64,000 nt of DNA from Leuctra nigra. Its lineage: Eukaryota > Arthropoda > Insecta > Plecoptera > Leuctridae. The stretch covers positions 14,323,409 through 14,387,408 of the forward strand of contig OW203765.1 in assembly GCA_934045905.1 (NCBI GenBank). The letters are read 5' to 3'. A program made the translations under genes and the position numbers. The notes under the pieces are model-generated. The model saw only the letters and a list, made by a program, of their open reading frames with translations. It had not been told where the DNA came from and did not search any database. How positions within the stretch are numbered: the stretch's first letter is position 1; the number at the start of each line of letters is the position of its first letter. Below are positions 1 through 14,100 of the stretch, one piece after another.

Positions 1-2034
1 GATTACTGTTAAGCAACGTATCTAATTGAATACTCCGACTTTTGTATTTCGTATGACTATAGGTATAGGATTGACTCCAAAATACCTTATAGTAAAGTTG
101 ATTATTGATTTAAACGTTTCTAACAATCATAATGCTCGGCTACGAAATAACTGTGAATGTGTAAATAGTAAGTATGTGTGTGTGTAGTAATAGTATGTGT
201 ATATACTAAGTTGCAATCTGTTATAATCTGCTACATATATGTTTGTATTGTAGTGCGAATATGTATGATGCATTACTGTGGTATGTTGTAGATGCAATAT
301 AATTGTATTTTTGTGTTTTTATATTTGACTAAATATGAACTTTATATTGATTGATATATTGATTTGTATGTTTGGTATTTGACTGTATGCATTGTATGTA
401 ATTTAAAAAATATCTTGATAGCTATAATAAAGCCCTACTACCATAGAGGTAAGAAGGGTCTACTACTTCTCAAAAAGTAGTAAAGTAAAAAAAATAAAAA
501 TTGGAAACACAACATTTGAAAGTAAGCAAGTAATAAGCAACGTCTGCTTAAACACTTACCTCTAAGCTTATACTACTATCGTTGACTACTATATCTAGTA
601 TGCTCTCTGAAAACGCAACTTTATGAACTTCCTATGATTATTATGGGATTCATAATTTCATAAAAATATGCTTAGTAAAAAGTGAAATGAGAAGGTATAT
701 TTTTTTATTTTTTTAAGTATTGGTTAACATGGGTACAGGCTACTCTAATGTCAGATAAAGCCAATGGTACCTGATTAACAACATTGAACCCTGATCTCAA
801 TAAAATATTGATATTTATTTCTGTATGTCGCACATAATTAGCATAGACAATTTTTCGCCGACATCAACCTCATGGATAGGTACAATATGAGTGCCCACCA
901 ACGTTGATCCACCAAACTGGACTTAAAATTTAGTAAATTGGATCTACTTTTTCAGCTTGGTCACATCATAATGGTCACATATTGTCTTTTAAGTTGGTGT
1001 TTATAAGCTAGAATCGCATAAAAAAGAGCCATTCTAATTATATTTAATTATTTGAATGGTTCAAAAAAAATTAAATTATTGTCAAAAAACAGTTTTCTTC
1101 AAAAAATTCGGACTAATTTTTGATGATTTTATTTGCAATAAGATTGGTAATTTATGTGGTTTTCATAAAATTGAGTTTACATCAGTATCTTTAACTTTAC
1201 TAAGTAGTTTTAGCGAAACAAAAATGTGTAAATATTATAAGTGAGGGTTTAAATCACGCGGCACACATATGCCGATAAAGAAGACATCCCAAAGAGCTTC
1301 GACTGCCCACAGATATGCCGACTATAGCGGTTTAGGCTTTGGGTATTATAGGAAAAGGGTATTTTGAACTGGAGCCTTTCAAACCCATAGCTGATTATAA
1401 AAAATTAAACAAATTCCCTGCATTCATGAGCCTGTCTGACCTGTGTGATACCAACCATCTACTTCAAGTTTGCTAAAATTCCCCAGGACAAAATTGGTTC
1501 CTTTCGGTGTAAGCTCTGATATTTAAATTAAATATAATACCACATACAAAATAGTCCATCCTTCTATGGTCGTGCTTCTAGTTAATAATCTAAATAGTTT
1601 TATTTCTTGAGAATGAATTTAAAAAAGAAACATTTTTTACTGTTTTCAATGTTACCAGCACTGTAACTGTCAGACGAATTCGAAATCGAAGTAGCCATCA
1701 AGCGCAATGATTTGAAAGTTGACAAAAACATTTTCTTTTCAATTTATTCTACGAACTGTGTTCAATATTATATCATATTCTGGATACAAGTAGGTACTTA
1801 ATTAAAGTAAATTGCTTATTAGAGCGGAACGGTCGGCTGTTCGTCTTATTTCACAGAAATACAATGATTCAAACCTAACCTCACTCTCGTCTATTAGTGA
1901 CAGCAAAAATAAAAAAGTGTATTTGTGTCATCTTTTTTCAATTAAAACGGGCGATAACACAACTTTCTAAGCGTAGCTGAAGTCGTTTTATAATACATAA
2001 AGGAGAGACAATTAAGATAAGGAATCCTCATGTT
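1..2034. other. Upstream AT-rich region without a recognisable gene
   Basis: No ORF here looks like a conserved protein; the 62-codon ORF at 1056-1244 is AT-rich with no recognisable motif. An AATAAA hexamer lies near 427, so the first few hundred bases could be the 3' end of a + strand transcript beginning outside the window, but nothing else supports this. The last few hundred bases before 2035 must contain the SPATA20 promoter and 5' UTR. I see no TATA box at a convincing distance. Confidence 0.4.
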
Positions 2035-2156
2035 ATGATTTCGGGAAGATTGAACTCATGTCACTCTGCAGTGCGGATATTTCGAAGATTGTATCTTGGT
2101 GACAGTGACAGTTGTCCAAATCTTCTAGAGACAAAATCATTTCACAGCAGTGGCAG
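2035..2156 (+). CDS. SPATA20: SPATA20 exon 1: putative mitochondrial leader
   Basis: It encodes residues 1-40 plus two bases of codon 41 (Arg). The first 22 residues hold four Arg and no acidic residue, typical of a mitochondrial presequence. The donor is GGCAG|GTTAGA. The acceptor in the next exon completes AGA and continues directly into the family-conserved frame, which is why I accept this exon. An alternative is translation from the Met codon at 2286 in exon 2, which would give a shorter, non-mitochondrial form. Confidence 0.65.
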
Positions 2157-5100
2157 GTTAGATAACGTGACCTACATTTACGTTAGATTCATATTTATGC
2201 AGGTAAATTTGTTGCAACAGTCTAGAATTAACTTTAAGTTCACTTGTTATTTCTCGCTTTGACTAGGTGGACGATTTACTTAAGAATGTCTACAACATCG
2301 AAGCAAACAACGGGCCATCGAAATAGATTGGCTCTGGAGCGATCTCCGTACCTTCTTCAGCATGCAACAAACCCCGTGGATTGGTATGTACCTACAGCCT
2401 ACATAATATAGAAAAGTGTGTCTCCTATTGAAATTTAAATCCAGTGGTGTGACACTTTTACTCGGTAGGTAGGTACTTGAGGTAGGCTTGTCATTCTGCG
2501 CTCTCTGCAAGTTTTAACAGAATATCAAACTGTTAACTCAGATAGGTAAGGCCTCCAATAAAAAAATCCTACTCCACAAACATGACATTAGGTACGTCGG
2601 TCTAGATATACTACCTATCCTATTATTATTTTTTGTATTATTTTGTATTACTTTTATTTTGTGTTTTCACTTTACCTACAAAGAGGTGCATAGGAAGGGG
2701 GGGGGGGGGGGGAATGAGGGGATTACCCCCCCCCCCACTCGAGCAGACTGACCCCCTTTTCACCACACAAAATTATGTTTCGTGTCCGAGAATCACTTAA
2801 AAAAATTGTCTAAATTCTAAATAAGGCAAAACTAGGGAGTTATTTATTTCTTATAATTTGAGTAGGTAGATTAGCATACCAGAATCGATTTTAAAATGTT
2901 TATTCGAAAAAATGACCTGCGGGGCAACAGTTGGGGAGTTTGCTTCAGTTTGTTCATTAAAAGCCCTATCACACTGAGTTGCAACCCGTGTATGGAACCG
3001 GCAATTAGAAAATATGGTTGGCCGCGCATGTGCAGAGACTGAATTTGGTCAACCCACGGGTTGGTTTGTAAAATAGAGCATTCTCTATTTTTCCGGTTCC
3101 AACAATTTGTTGTGGTACCACGTGACGTGAACTGACCAATATGATGCTATAAATAATAGCTATACCTAAATCATATTTATCAGATGAATATTTAACTTGA
3201 ACATGTGTGGATAAATATTGTGTTTTATAATTAACTTGTACCTACCTACTTACTTAAATATCTTTCTTTTACAAGTAGGTAATCACCCTAAATATGAGAT
3301 TTGGATTGCCACTGTCAGATTTGTTTATTCCCTATACTTTTATGAAGGTTACTATGGCACTATTTAGCTCGAACAAATCCCTGACAGGTTTTGCAAACTC
3401 TGCTGCCTCCATAATCTCACTCAACATCCAGTCCGCCCAAAACAAAATAGAAGAACTTGAACTCCTAACCACCGACCACAGTCCAGACATTCTCTGTTTG
3501 TCTGAGCACTGGCTTTCCTCATCCAACAATTCCTTCAATATACCCAACTATTGTACCTCGAGTGTCTACCATCGCTCCTCCTCTTCCCATGGTGGCGTGG
3601 CCATCTTTTCGAAGCCTACTGCTTCAGTCATTCCGATCCCCAACCTCCATTCTTTCTGTATAGATAAAGTGTTTGAATGCACTGGTGTGACGTGGAAGCA
3701 CTCTACCTCGTCCACCATGGTGGTCCTCTCCACATATCGCTCCCCTTCAGCAGACGCGGCAACCTTCCTCAGTATCCTAGAGCGTGTGCTTATCAGTGTG
3801 ACCAAACAGTTCCCAAAAGCTCACCTTACGGTCTGCGGTGACTTCAACATCGACATACTGGTACCTTCCAAGATCACCACTACGTTCCTGGACCTTCTCC
3901 ACTCCTTCCATCTCACAGAAACCATTGCCTCCCCCACTCGGATCACTCTGAGCACCTCCACCCTTATAGACAATATATTCACCACTCTCAACCAGTCCGC
4001 CTACTCCGCTTCCCTATTTGACAGCGGACTCTCAGACCATATGGCCCTTACCCTCTCTCTTAACATACCGCCTTCTCTAGACGAACCGGATCATAAAATC
4101 CAGAAGAGAATCTTCTCCGAGGCCAATTCCAACAAATTTCACTCCCTACTCCAAGAAGAAGCCTGGGAACACCTCTCCTCGTCCCCGGATCTCAATGACA
4201 TGTACTCCACTTTCATCAACACGTTCCTATCCCACTTCAATCAGGCCTTTCCCTTCAAAAAGACGAAAAAATCTCCCAATCCCACAAAGAGATGGATCAC
4301 TGCTGAAATCCGTCAGACGGCCGACGAGCTTCGTAGCCTACATCTCCTCCTCAGAACCAATCCTAGCTGCCATATCCTGAAGTCCAAATATCACTCCCTT
4401 AAGAAATCTCACAGCAAAAACATCCGTCTCACCAAGCGCCTATTCTTTGACAATCTCATTGAAGCCTCCAACAATAGATCCAAAACCTCCTGGAACATTA
4501 TCAAAACTCTTTCCACGCCAACTCAACATCCCACTAACCTCATGCTTCTCATCAATGGCAAAGAGACTACTGAGCCGCTCACCCTGGCCAATCACCTGAA
4601 CGACTTCTTCATCACTTCAGGTGACGTCGCCCCTCCTTTGTCCACAGCCATTCTGTCCCATCTACCGCCGGTGACCAGCTCCACTTGTCGCCCACCTCTC
4701 TCCCTCCGTCCCACTACGCCGTACGAACTGATTCATCTGGCCAAATCCATGCGCGCTAAGTTCTCCAGTGGTCCCGATGGTGTTCCTGGTTCTGTGCTAG
4801 CAAGATGCATGGCTCATGTTGCTGAGCCTCTCTCCCTCATTATCAACCGCTCATTCTCCTCTGGCATCTTCCCCGATCAACTCAAAATGTCTCACATCAT
4901 CCCTATCCATAAAAAGGGAAAGAAATCTGACATTAACAACTATCGACCCATATCTCTCCTCTCTTCTTTCTCCAAAATCATTGAAAAAGTCATCCTAGAC
5001 CGTCTGACCTCCTATCTTTCAGACCACTCCATCCTTGCCGACTGCCAACATGGCTTCCAAAAACGTAAATCTACAGGTACGGCAATATACCAATTCCTCA

Positions 5101-8100
5101 CCACACTCCATGCTGCACTCGACAAGGGGGACCACTCAATAGGCCTCTTCTATGACTTGTCGAAGGCATTCGACACCATCGACCACTGCCTCCTCCTTCA
5201 CAAGCTGGAGCTCTGTGGCATAACGGGTCTGGCCAATCGACTGATATCCTCTTTCCTAACCAACCGCTCGCAGACAGTGATCATCCCTTCCAACAAACCG
5301 CGCTCTCCATCTCTCATCACCTCCTCCTCTAAACTAATTCGCTGCGGTGTCCCTCAAGGTTCCGTTCTTGCTCCAACACTCTTCCTCGTCTATGTGAACG
5401 ACCTCCCTGACCTCATCACCTACGGCAACCTCTTTCAGTTCGCTGATGATACGAACCACCTCCTTACAGCTCCTAAATCCAAATCATTCCTTTCCCTCAT
5501 CGAGACAGCCAATGAGCAGGCAGCAATCATGTCATCTTACTGCTCGAACAATAAGCTCGCTCTCCAACCCTCCAAAACAACCTTCATCAACTTCCACACC
5601 CAATCTCACAAGCCGTCTATCTCTCCCCTAATCCGCATCAATGACCACATTATTCCGAGCACCCCATCCATAAAATTCCTGGGCATCCATCTAACTGCTT
5701 CCCTCAATTGGTCTACGCACATCCAACACACGGTCTCCAAAATCCAGAGTAGCTGCTTCCTACTACGCCGACTCAAGCCCATAGTTAACGCCCATTCCCT
5801 CAAACTGGTCTACCACGCTCATTTCCATTCCCATCTCTCCTATGGACTCCTCTTCTGGGGCACCTCTCCCGGTGCCAACCGCATTTTCATCCTGCAGAAA
5901 CAGGCAGTCCGCATTATTGCCGGCATCTCTCGCCGCAAGTCTGCCAAACCCGAGTTCATTAAGTTACACATCCTGACTCTCACCTGCACTCTCATCCGTA
6001 TTGCCAGCTCCTTTGCTCGTGAGCACCCAACCCTCTTCCCCCTAAACTCGTCAGTTCATCAATATGGCACTCGAGGGGGAAACTCCATACGTATCCCCAC
6101 TCACTCTCACTCCTCATTCACTAGCAGCCCCCACTATATATGCACAATTATCTATAATAAGCTACCACAGCACATCACCACCTCTCCCACCTGGGCCAGC
6201 TTCCAATCCAGTCTCAATGCCTACCTCCTCCTAAACCCATTCTACAGCCTGCAGGAATTTCTAGACTCATAACTGTACCAGCACTTCAGTGTCAATCATC
6301 TTAACCTCAAGCACTCTCGTTCCATTGTTCTTCCTATTCAACTATCGGCCACGTACTACACGGCATTGTCTTAGCCGAGGCGATTTATTCATTTATTTAT
6401 ATTTATTCTACATGTAATCATTTTTATTATTATTTTTCTTAGGTATAAATATTACTATTATTAGTTTTATTATTTACTGTACATATAACTGTCATTGTAA
6501 ACATTGTGACTGTAAATATTTCTGACTCTGTCATAACTTGTACATACATTCTTGACGATACCCATACATGTATTATGTACTTGTCCACGGGATGATAATA
6601 AAATACAATACAATACAACCTTTTCCGGAACCGGAAACGGTGCTTTCTGCGCAACTCAGAGTGTCAATTGTGAACCAACCAACATCAAACCAAACGGTTG
6701 CGTGTGATAGGCTTTTGCCTCTTTTTGCAACAAAAGTTTCCATTTGAGAGTTCAAATGGAAAAATGGAAAATCTCAAAATTAGATTAAAGAAAGTTACAC
6801 CAGTATGCAGAGAGATGTTGAATATTGAAAGAATTGCAACGTCCAGCACCCAATACCTCTACAAGTCAAGATTAGAAGAAAAGTTAATCGCTAATCGAAT
6901 TACACAGGGATGTTCAGCGGATGAAACATGGACGAAAATGAAATTGAGCTTACAGTCAGCAGCGAACGAGGCACTGGGAACTAGGATAACATCTAGTAAT
7001 ACAGGGAACCGAAAGACCCCTTGGTATGATGAAAGCGTTAAGATTCTAGCAGAAGAGAAGAAGAAGGCATTCTTGGCATACAAGTCCAACCCAATTCCTA
7101 ATGAGTACCATAAGTATACACTAGTGAGAAACAGAGTTAGTAGGGAAATTAGGAAATTAAAGGGACAATATTGGGAAAAATATACTAAAGACTTAGAATA
7201 TGATATGTATGGAATACCTACAAAGAAGTATCTGGAAAATGCTTAGGAAACAAAAAAAGGAAATAAACGAGTATGTTGTTATAAATAATATAGATGCCAG
7301 TCAGTAGTATGAAAGTTTTACATCACTGTACTCCACTCTTACTGCATCTGAAATTCAGCAACTCGGACAAAAAAATGGAAATAATGACGACTATAGCATT
7401 AATGAAGATATTGTATTCTCGCCAATCAAGATAACGAATGCAATCTCAAGAATGAGTAACCGGAAAGCTGCAGGTCCAGATGGTATCTACAATGAAATGA
7501 TTAGGTACGGTGGAGGCTCATTACAGAATCATGTGCAAGACCTTTTCAATAAAGTAATGAGTGAAAGAAAAGTCCCGGACGACTGGAAATGCAGCTTGAC
7601 AATACCTATACACAAAAAAGGGGACAAAAACAACCCAGAAAATTATCGCGGTATCACGTTAATGAATTCCGTAGCAAAGTTGTTCACGGCAGTAATAAAA
7701 GATGAGCTCCAAGAAAGAATAAGCATTGCAGAGGAACAACAAGGGTTCAGGAAGAACAGAAGCACAATTGACGCAATTTTCATGTTACGGCAATTAGTAG
7801 AAAAGGCCATAGAGTATGATCACCCATTGTTCCTCTGCTTTGTAGATTTTAAAAAAGCCTTTGATAGGGTGCAGAAATATGATGTCCTAAATATAGGGGT
7901 GTGCGAGTACTCGAAATTTCGAGTTCGAGTTGAGTTTGGGGGGTGAATCGAGTCAAAAAGGGTTAAACTCGACTTTTTCGAGTTTTCAAAATTTTTTTTT
8001 TTTTTTTTTTTTAAGACAATATCTATTTTGCCTTCATCCTTAACAGACCCCTACCTACTTCTTCCATCAATAATCCACTCCTCAACTCACAAGAACACAT

Positions 8101-11100
8101 GAATTTCTGTTAAAATGTCACACAATGAAAATAATAATGAATGACGCATTGTTGGATGAAATTGTTGAGATTTGGGAAATATGATATTCCTGCTAATAAG
8201 TGACATAACTCTTCTAAGTGCTTCTGACAATACTTCTAGGAATGCAAAAACCCAGAATTTTGGCCTAAGGAAGTTCTAGGGTCTTTGGCCTTTACATTCT
8301 ATGTAGTGCCTAGTACCTAGTAGTATTTCTAGTTGCAGATTGCATGGATTTTTCCCCCCAAAATACAGTAGCTGTTAAAGCTTAGATCTTAACTTGTCAT
8401 TCCAAGCTACAAATTTCTAGTAGCAGCACTTCAAACCCCAGTAGTATGAGAATTAAAATTATTTACCTATCTACTATATACGTACATCTTATCTTATTAT
8501 AAGAAATTACATGAATTAGCAGCCCTACAATGTATAGATGATGTATGATTAATGTAAATATTTCTATTCATTTTGTGATGGTCAAATAATAATTTTATGA
8601 CCTTATATTACATAGGTGAACATTTGCTGAACATGACTCGAACTCGACTCGAAAAACTCGATTCATCTCACTGACTCGACTCGAACTCGACTCGACCTTA
8701 AAATATCAAACTCGCACAGCCCTACCTAAATATATTAAAAGAACACGGCATACCGCGCGCTATTATTGATGTAATCGATGATATTAATACGGGTAGCACC
8801 ACCAGGGTGATAACATCCAATGGCAGAACTGAGCCTATATTAATAAGAAAAGGCATTAGGCAGGGTGACTCCCTCAGCCCCTTTCTCTTTAATTTGGTGA
8901 TGAACAAACTAATAGAGGCTAACCGCCTCTATTAGTTTGTAAAGATGCAAAGATGGCTACAAGTTGGGCAATAGCAATGTAAACATTATATGTTTTGCTG
9001 ACGATGCAGTTTTGCTGGCTAATAGTGAAGACAATCTGCAGCGATTACTTCATCAATTTAATATAACTGGAAAAACATATAACATGGAAATATCTGTTGA
9101 AAAGACCAAAACAATGGTAATAAGCAAGACGCCAGTTAGGTGTAAATTGGAAATTGATGGGAGTATAGTCGAGCAAGTTATGTCTTTCAAATATCTAGGT
9201 GTAGGTATAACAAGCAGCAGAGACTTACTCCGTGAAGTTCAGCAGCAATCAATGAAAGCGGCGCAGGTAGCGGGATATCTGAGAAGCACTATTTGGAGGA
9301 ATAAGTACATGCGTAGAGAATGCAAGAGCAGAATTTATAAAGTGATGGTGCGTCCGGTCTTGACATACGCAGCCGAAACCAGAGCGGAGACAGCAAAAAC
9401 AAAGCAAAAGGCTAGGACTGTCGAGATGAGAGTTCTAAGATCCATAGCAGGAGTCACGCTTCTGGACTGTCAAAGAAGTGATGATATTAGGGAGCAATGT
9501 GGCGTTCAAGACGTGGTGGAATGGAATAAGATCAGGAAGAAGGAATGGAACAGCCATGTGGAGAGGATGGGAGATGAGCGACTTGCCCGCATTTGTAAAC
9601 GGGGACGACCTTCGGGGAGAAGACTACCAGGACGACCGCTCAAGAGATGGGCAGATAGCTGGCAATCCTAGTCCTAGAGGAGAAAAGAAGAAGAGGCCGA
9701 GCAACAGGAGGAATCTCCTAGCTAACAGAAGAAGAAGAAGAGAAGAGTTCCAAATAAGGGTTGCAACTCAGTGTGATACCCACTAAGTCCCAGAATCACT
9801 TTTAACTGGTTTAAAAATTCTAAAAATTTCCTGTGGGCTAAAACCAGGCCCCCCTTCCAGGGGTCTTATTCTCGAAAAAGTTCGAAAAAGTTTGAGAATA
9901 AGCTTCCTGGGGTGGGATTACATAAAATGATAACTTTCTTGTCACGGTGACAAGCTTCTCACTCAATGTTATTCACGGCCTTCTATAGGGACTTGTCACC
10001 GTGACAAGGAAGTTATCATTTTATGTAATCGCACCCTGGTGTCACAATCCTCCCCCCCCCCCACCCATGATAAAAGTTGTTCCTACATACGTGCCTGATA
10101 GTGAGGATGGAGTATTTCACACAGATTCTATAAATGTGTTCTGCGTAGGTACTACTTACAGCGGGTAGTTCCGATTGATTCTGCAGCACTCTAGTATGTA
10201 CCTAGAATAAATGTTCTACAACAATACTTACAATACATGTAAATTATTATAAACCATTTAGTAAGCACAGAAATCAGTTTTGAAATATATTAGTACCAGT
10301 ATTGAGAACCGAATCACCAGTATTGTGTTGCCATAAGTGTGCCAGTAGAGGTGCGAGGTAAAAGAATGCAACTCACATAGGTTTCCATCGAGCTGCTTCA
10401 TCTCAGCCCCAGCAGCCCGACACAGGAGCAGATCCACGGTGATACTTGAACTGGACACAGCAATTGTCCGCTACAGCTTTCAAACAGTTTTGCAGAACAT
10501 TTACTGGTAATCAGGAAAAGAAAATCAGTTCGGGATGCGACACCCTGACGATGCCTCACGAACTGGACACAGCAAGAGTTCGCAACGGTTTTGTCAAGGA
10601 TAGTTACAAGCACTGACCTTTTACCGGAAAACAAGAAAACCTTATTACAAAGATATCTCAATGACTTCATATTAACCAAACAAAATGTGAAGAAAAATTA
10701 CGCACTTACCTACTCTAATATTGTTGGAATAAAAATAAATAAAAACAAATTAATTAAGTTCTGATCCAAAAAGTAAGAACAAACCCTGTCAGAAGTCTGA
10801 TGTGGCAATATGTTATGCTGTCGGGTCGTTACTTCAACAACCCTTACCTCCGCCATGGATAAGTCCCCGGTTGAACCAAATACAGCGGAGGATTAATGCT
10901 GGGAGGGCATCACACTGACAACACAAAGGCTTAGCGTCCCCGAATTGACGAAGCCCTCGCCATAGCTAGTTAGGATCCAGGATCCAGAAACAGCTGGACA
11001 CCTGCACTGAACTCCCTGGTGCCTCTCAAACTATGGCACAGCAAACGTCTGATGTGACAATATGTTATGCTGTGGGTCAGCAAGGTCTCGGACAGATGTC

Positions 11101-14100
11101 CCCCGAACAACACAAAGGCTTGAGCGTCCTCGGAGTTGAAATAGCCCTCTCCAAGCACGCAGTTCACAGGATAGAAACACCCAGTGACACTCTGGGTTGA
11201 TCACCCAGCGACATTCTGGGATGACCATGCTTACGATACAGACAAAACTTGGCACAGTAAGAGTTCGCGCGGTTTTGCCAAGTACAACTTGAGGTAGTAA
11301 CATTTGCTCCGATCATTTACTACTGGACATCAAGAAAACCATATTATATTACCCATAGACTTCATATTAAATGTTACCAATTCTCCCTAAGAAAATGTAA
11401 AGAGAATTGAAAAGCCATGATATCTAGAGTCCCAATTAAGCGTCCAAAAAACATTTAACCCCTCTAACAAAAACAAGAAGACAAGTTATTACCTACCTTA
11501 TTATAACCTTATTATAACTGTACACAGAATAAAAAAAATAAAAAAAATAAATTGAGTTCTGACACAAAAAGTAATAACAAACCCTGTCAAACGTCTGATG
11601 TGGCAATATAATATGTTATGAATATGTTATGAATTTGTCGGGTCATTACTTCCACAAACTTATGTAACTCGACCATGGAAACAAAGTCCGTCCCCGTTTG
11701 AACCAAATAAAGCAAGGGCCCATGCTCTCGAGCAGATGCCCTTCGAGCAATCGCAGACAACACAAAGGCTTGAGCGTCCCCGGAGTTGAAAGGGCCCTAG
11801 CCAAGAACGTAGTCACCAGGAACATAGTCACCAGGCTCGAGCATCCAGAGAGAAACCCTGGCATGATCACCCTATAGTCATACGAAACTTGACACCCTAA
11901 GAGTTCGCCCGGTTTTGTCAAAAAACTTGAGGTAGTAACGTCAGAGCTCCGATCATTTACTGAAGAAAACCTTATTATATTGCCCATAGACTTCATATTA
12001 AATGTTACCAATTCTCCCTAACAAAATGTGTAGAAAAATGAAAAGCAGTAATATCTAGAGCCCCAATTAACCCTCCAAGAAACATATAACACTAGGGCCC
12101 GACCCCTCTAACCAAAACAAGAAGACAAGTTATTACCTACTCTAAACTGTACACAGAATTAAATTAAAAAATCAATTGTGTTCTGAGTCTGACACAAAGA
12201 AGTAACAAGACAATGTCCTCGGCCAGTTCGATACAACGGGATGCTCGAGGCCCCTGCGTCGAACCCGGGTGCGCTGTTCAGCTTGACAGAACCCTGCGAC
12301 AACACAAACAGTCGTTAGCAAGCTGACTAGTGGTTAGTTATGTAACACGGACACAATACTGGCGGCAAACTACAATACTGGTAACAATTCTCAATACTGA
12401 TTAACCGTTCATTCAAATACAATCAATTTTCCTGTTTCCCTTAAAAACTAGTTAGTAGTTTCTTACCTTTCTTCGCGTAAGCTCCTCAAAAGTCATAATA
12501 TCACAAAAAAATTGCTGTGTTAATGCAGCAAGGCAATGTATGTTTGAACTCTCAACAGAATGCGCTGCTCATCAGTTATTCTCCTAGGCGAAGAAAGACT
12601 ACATTGCAAGGTGAGCACGCAATGTAGTCTTTCTCAGCCTAGCAGAACAACTGAAGAGTGTCACCATCTGGTGGGAGTTACGACTTAGACTGTCTAGCCT
12701 GTATGTAATATGCATAATTTGTGGAAATAATATAAGGTATACAAGTATCAGCTAAGTTTCCGTAGTCGAACCCATAGCATGGAGCTGAAGCTGGCAGATG
12801 ACTCGGAGAAGTAGGGATCAGTCAAAAGCACTAGAAATGGATCTTCGCCAAAGATCGTGCAGTGTCTAAACTACATAGGTATTGAATTTATTGAGGGTAT
12901 TGAATACTCATGTATTCGATGAGAAAAAATAAGAGAAATAATAAGAGAATAAATGGTGTCCAGCAACTCGATTGTAGATAGAGTTGTCGAGGCCAGGGGT
13001 ATGGTCATGGAAATGTCAGGAGAATGGAGAATGGAGGCCTCATGCTCGGAGAAGCTGCGTTGGCAAGTAGATATTTGAAGATATCAGTCCTCAACACCAC
13101 AAGACCGTGTGCTAATAATCTTCTGGACGGAATCCAGTAGCACTTGAAGTCTAGAAATACTCTTGGCATGAAGCTATTTAGCAGACAATGTGTTAATTTT
13201 GAGGCACTTTGTGGATTTTGTTCATAAACAAGACAGGAGGGTTATTCTAAATTCCCGTGTCGTCTCGTTTCACGTGATACGGGCTCACTGCACACTGGAG
13301 TGCTATCTATTTAACACGGCAGTGACACCGTATCAATTGATACGAGACGACAAGGGAATTTAGAATAACCTCCAGGTGGTCTTTGCATAATTTCAGATTG
13401 ATAAGGGAAACGGTTCTGTATTGCACCTGCAACCCGAAAAACCATTGAAGATGGAATAGACCCAGTCATTGGGTGTCGAGACACTCACTTTGCTTGTTTA
13501 ATAATAGTTAGACTCGTTAAGTTTGGTGAGTCTATGTATTGCTGCGTGATGATGATAATGCAAACAGGTAGTACTCATATTTTTATCGAGGTCTCTTTGT
13601 AATTAACGATCGTGGCTTTTGTCTCATGACCAAGAGAAACACAAGTTGCTAATAAAGCTAGAAGCTGATATTTCTAAACCGATTTAATTAATATAATTGA
13701 TTGGCTTGATTAGGTGCCCATCACTAGTAAATACTAGTGAATGGTGAGGTACTTGTATTGCTGCTATTTGCTGCTCGTTGGTCTGGATCATGTTTAAACA
13801 ACTACCTGACATATTCTACGCTCAGTTCTGATGAAACTTTATCGAATATGTCAGTGGAAGATCTCGCAGCTCCTCTAATCTTCAGTCTTGTTCCAGGATA
13901 TTCTATGTTCCAAGCCCATTCAATGTTGAAACCAATAAGTCCATCAGTTGCTATTTGCTATTCATTTTGAATGGAACAACTCAATGTGTTTTCATCTTAA
14001 CATTTCAAAACGTGTTACATAATATTGGAATCCATTTCATGTTAAATAACTGTTAGTGTAATGTTTTCTTTGATGAATTTGCATTTTGTTGACCATTCAA

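Larger units (their letters stand above)
2735..10090. repeat. Old dispersed repeat split by a 6.8 kb insertion
   Basis: The stretches 2735-2966 and about 9786-10090 are the two halves of a repeat that is present in one piece at about 16315-16680 (shared: CTCGAGCAG.CTGACCCCC, AGAATCACTTAAAAA, CCCAGAATCACTTTTAACTGG). The insertion between the halves is bounded by inverted copies of a 21-bp sequence (2967-2987 and 9758-9778; ends TATCACACTGAG and CTCAGTGTGATA). The block therefore looks like a TIR element that later received both LINEs. Target duplication is not clear. Confidence 0.55.
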
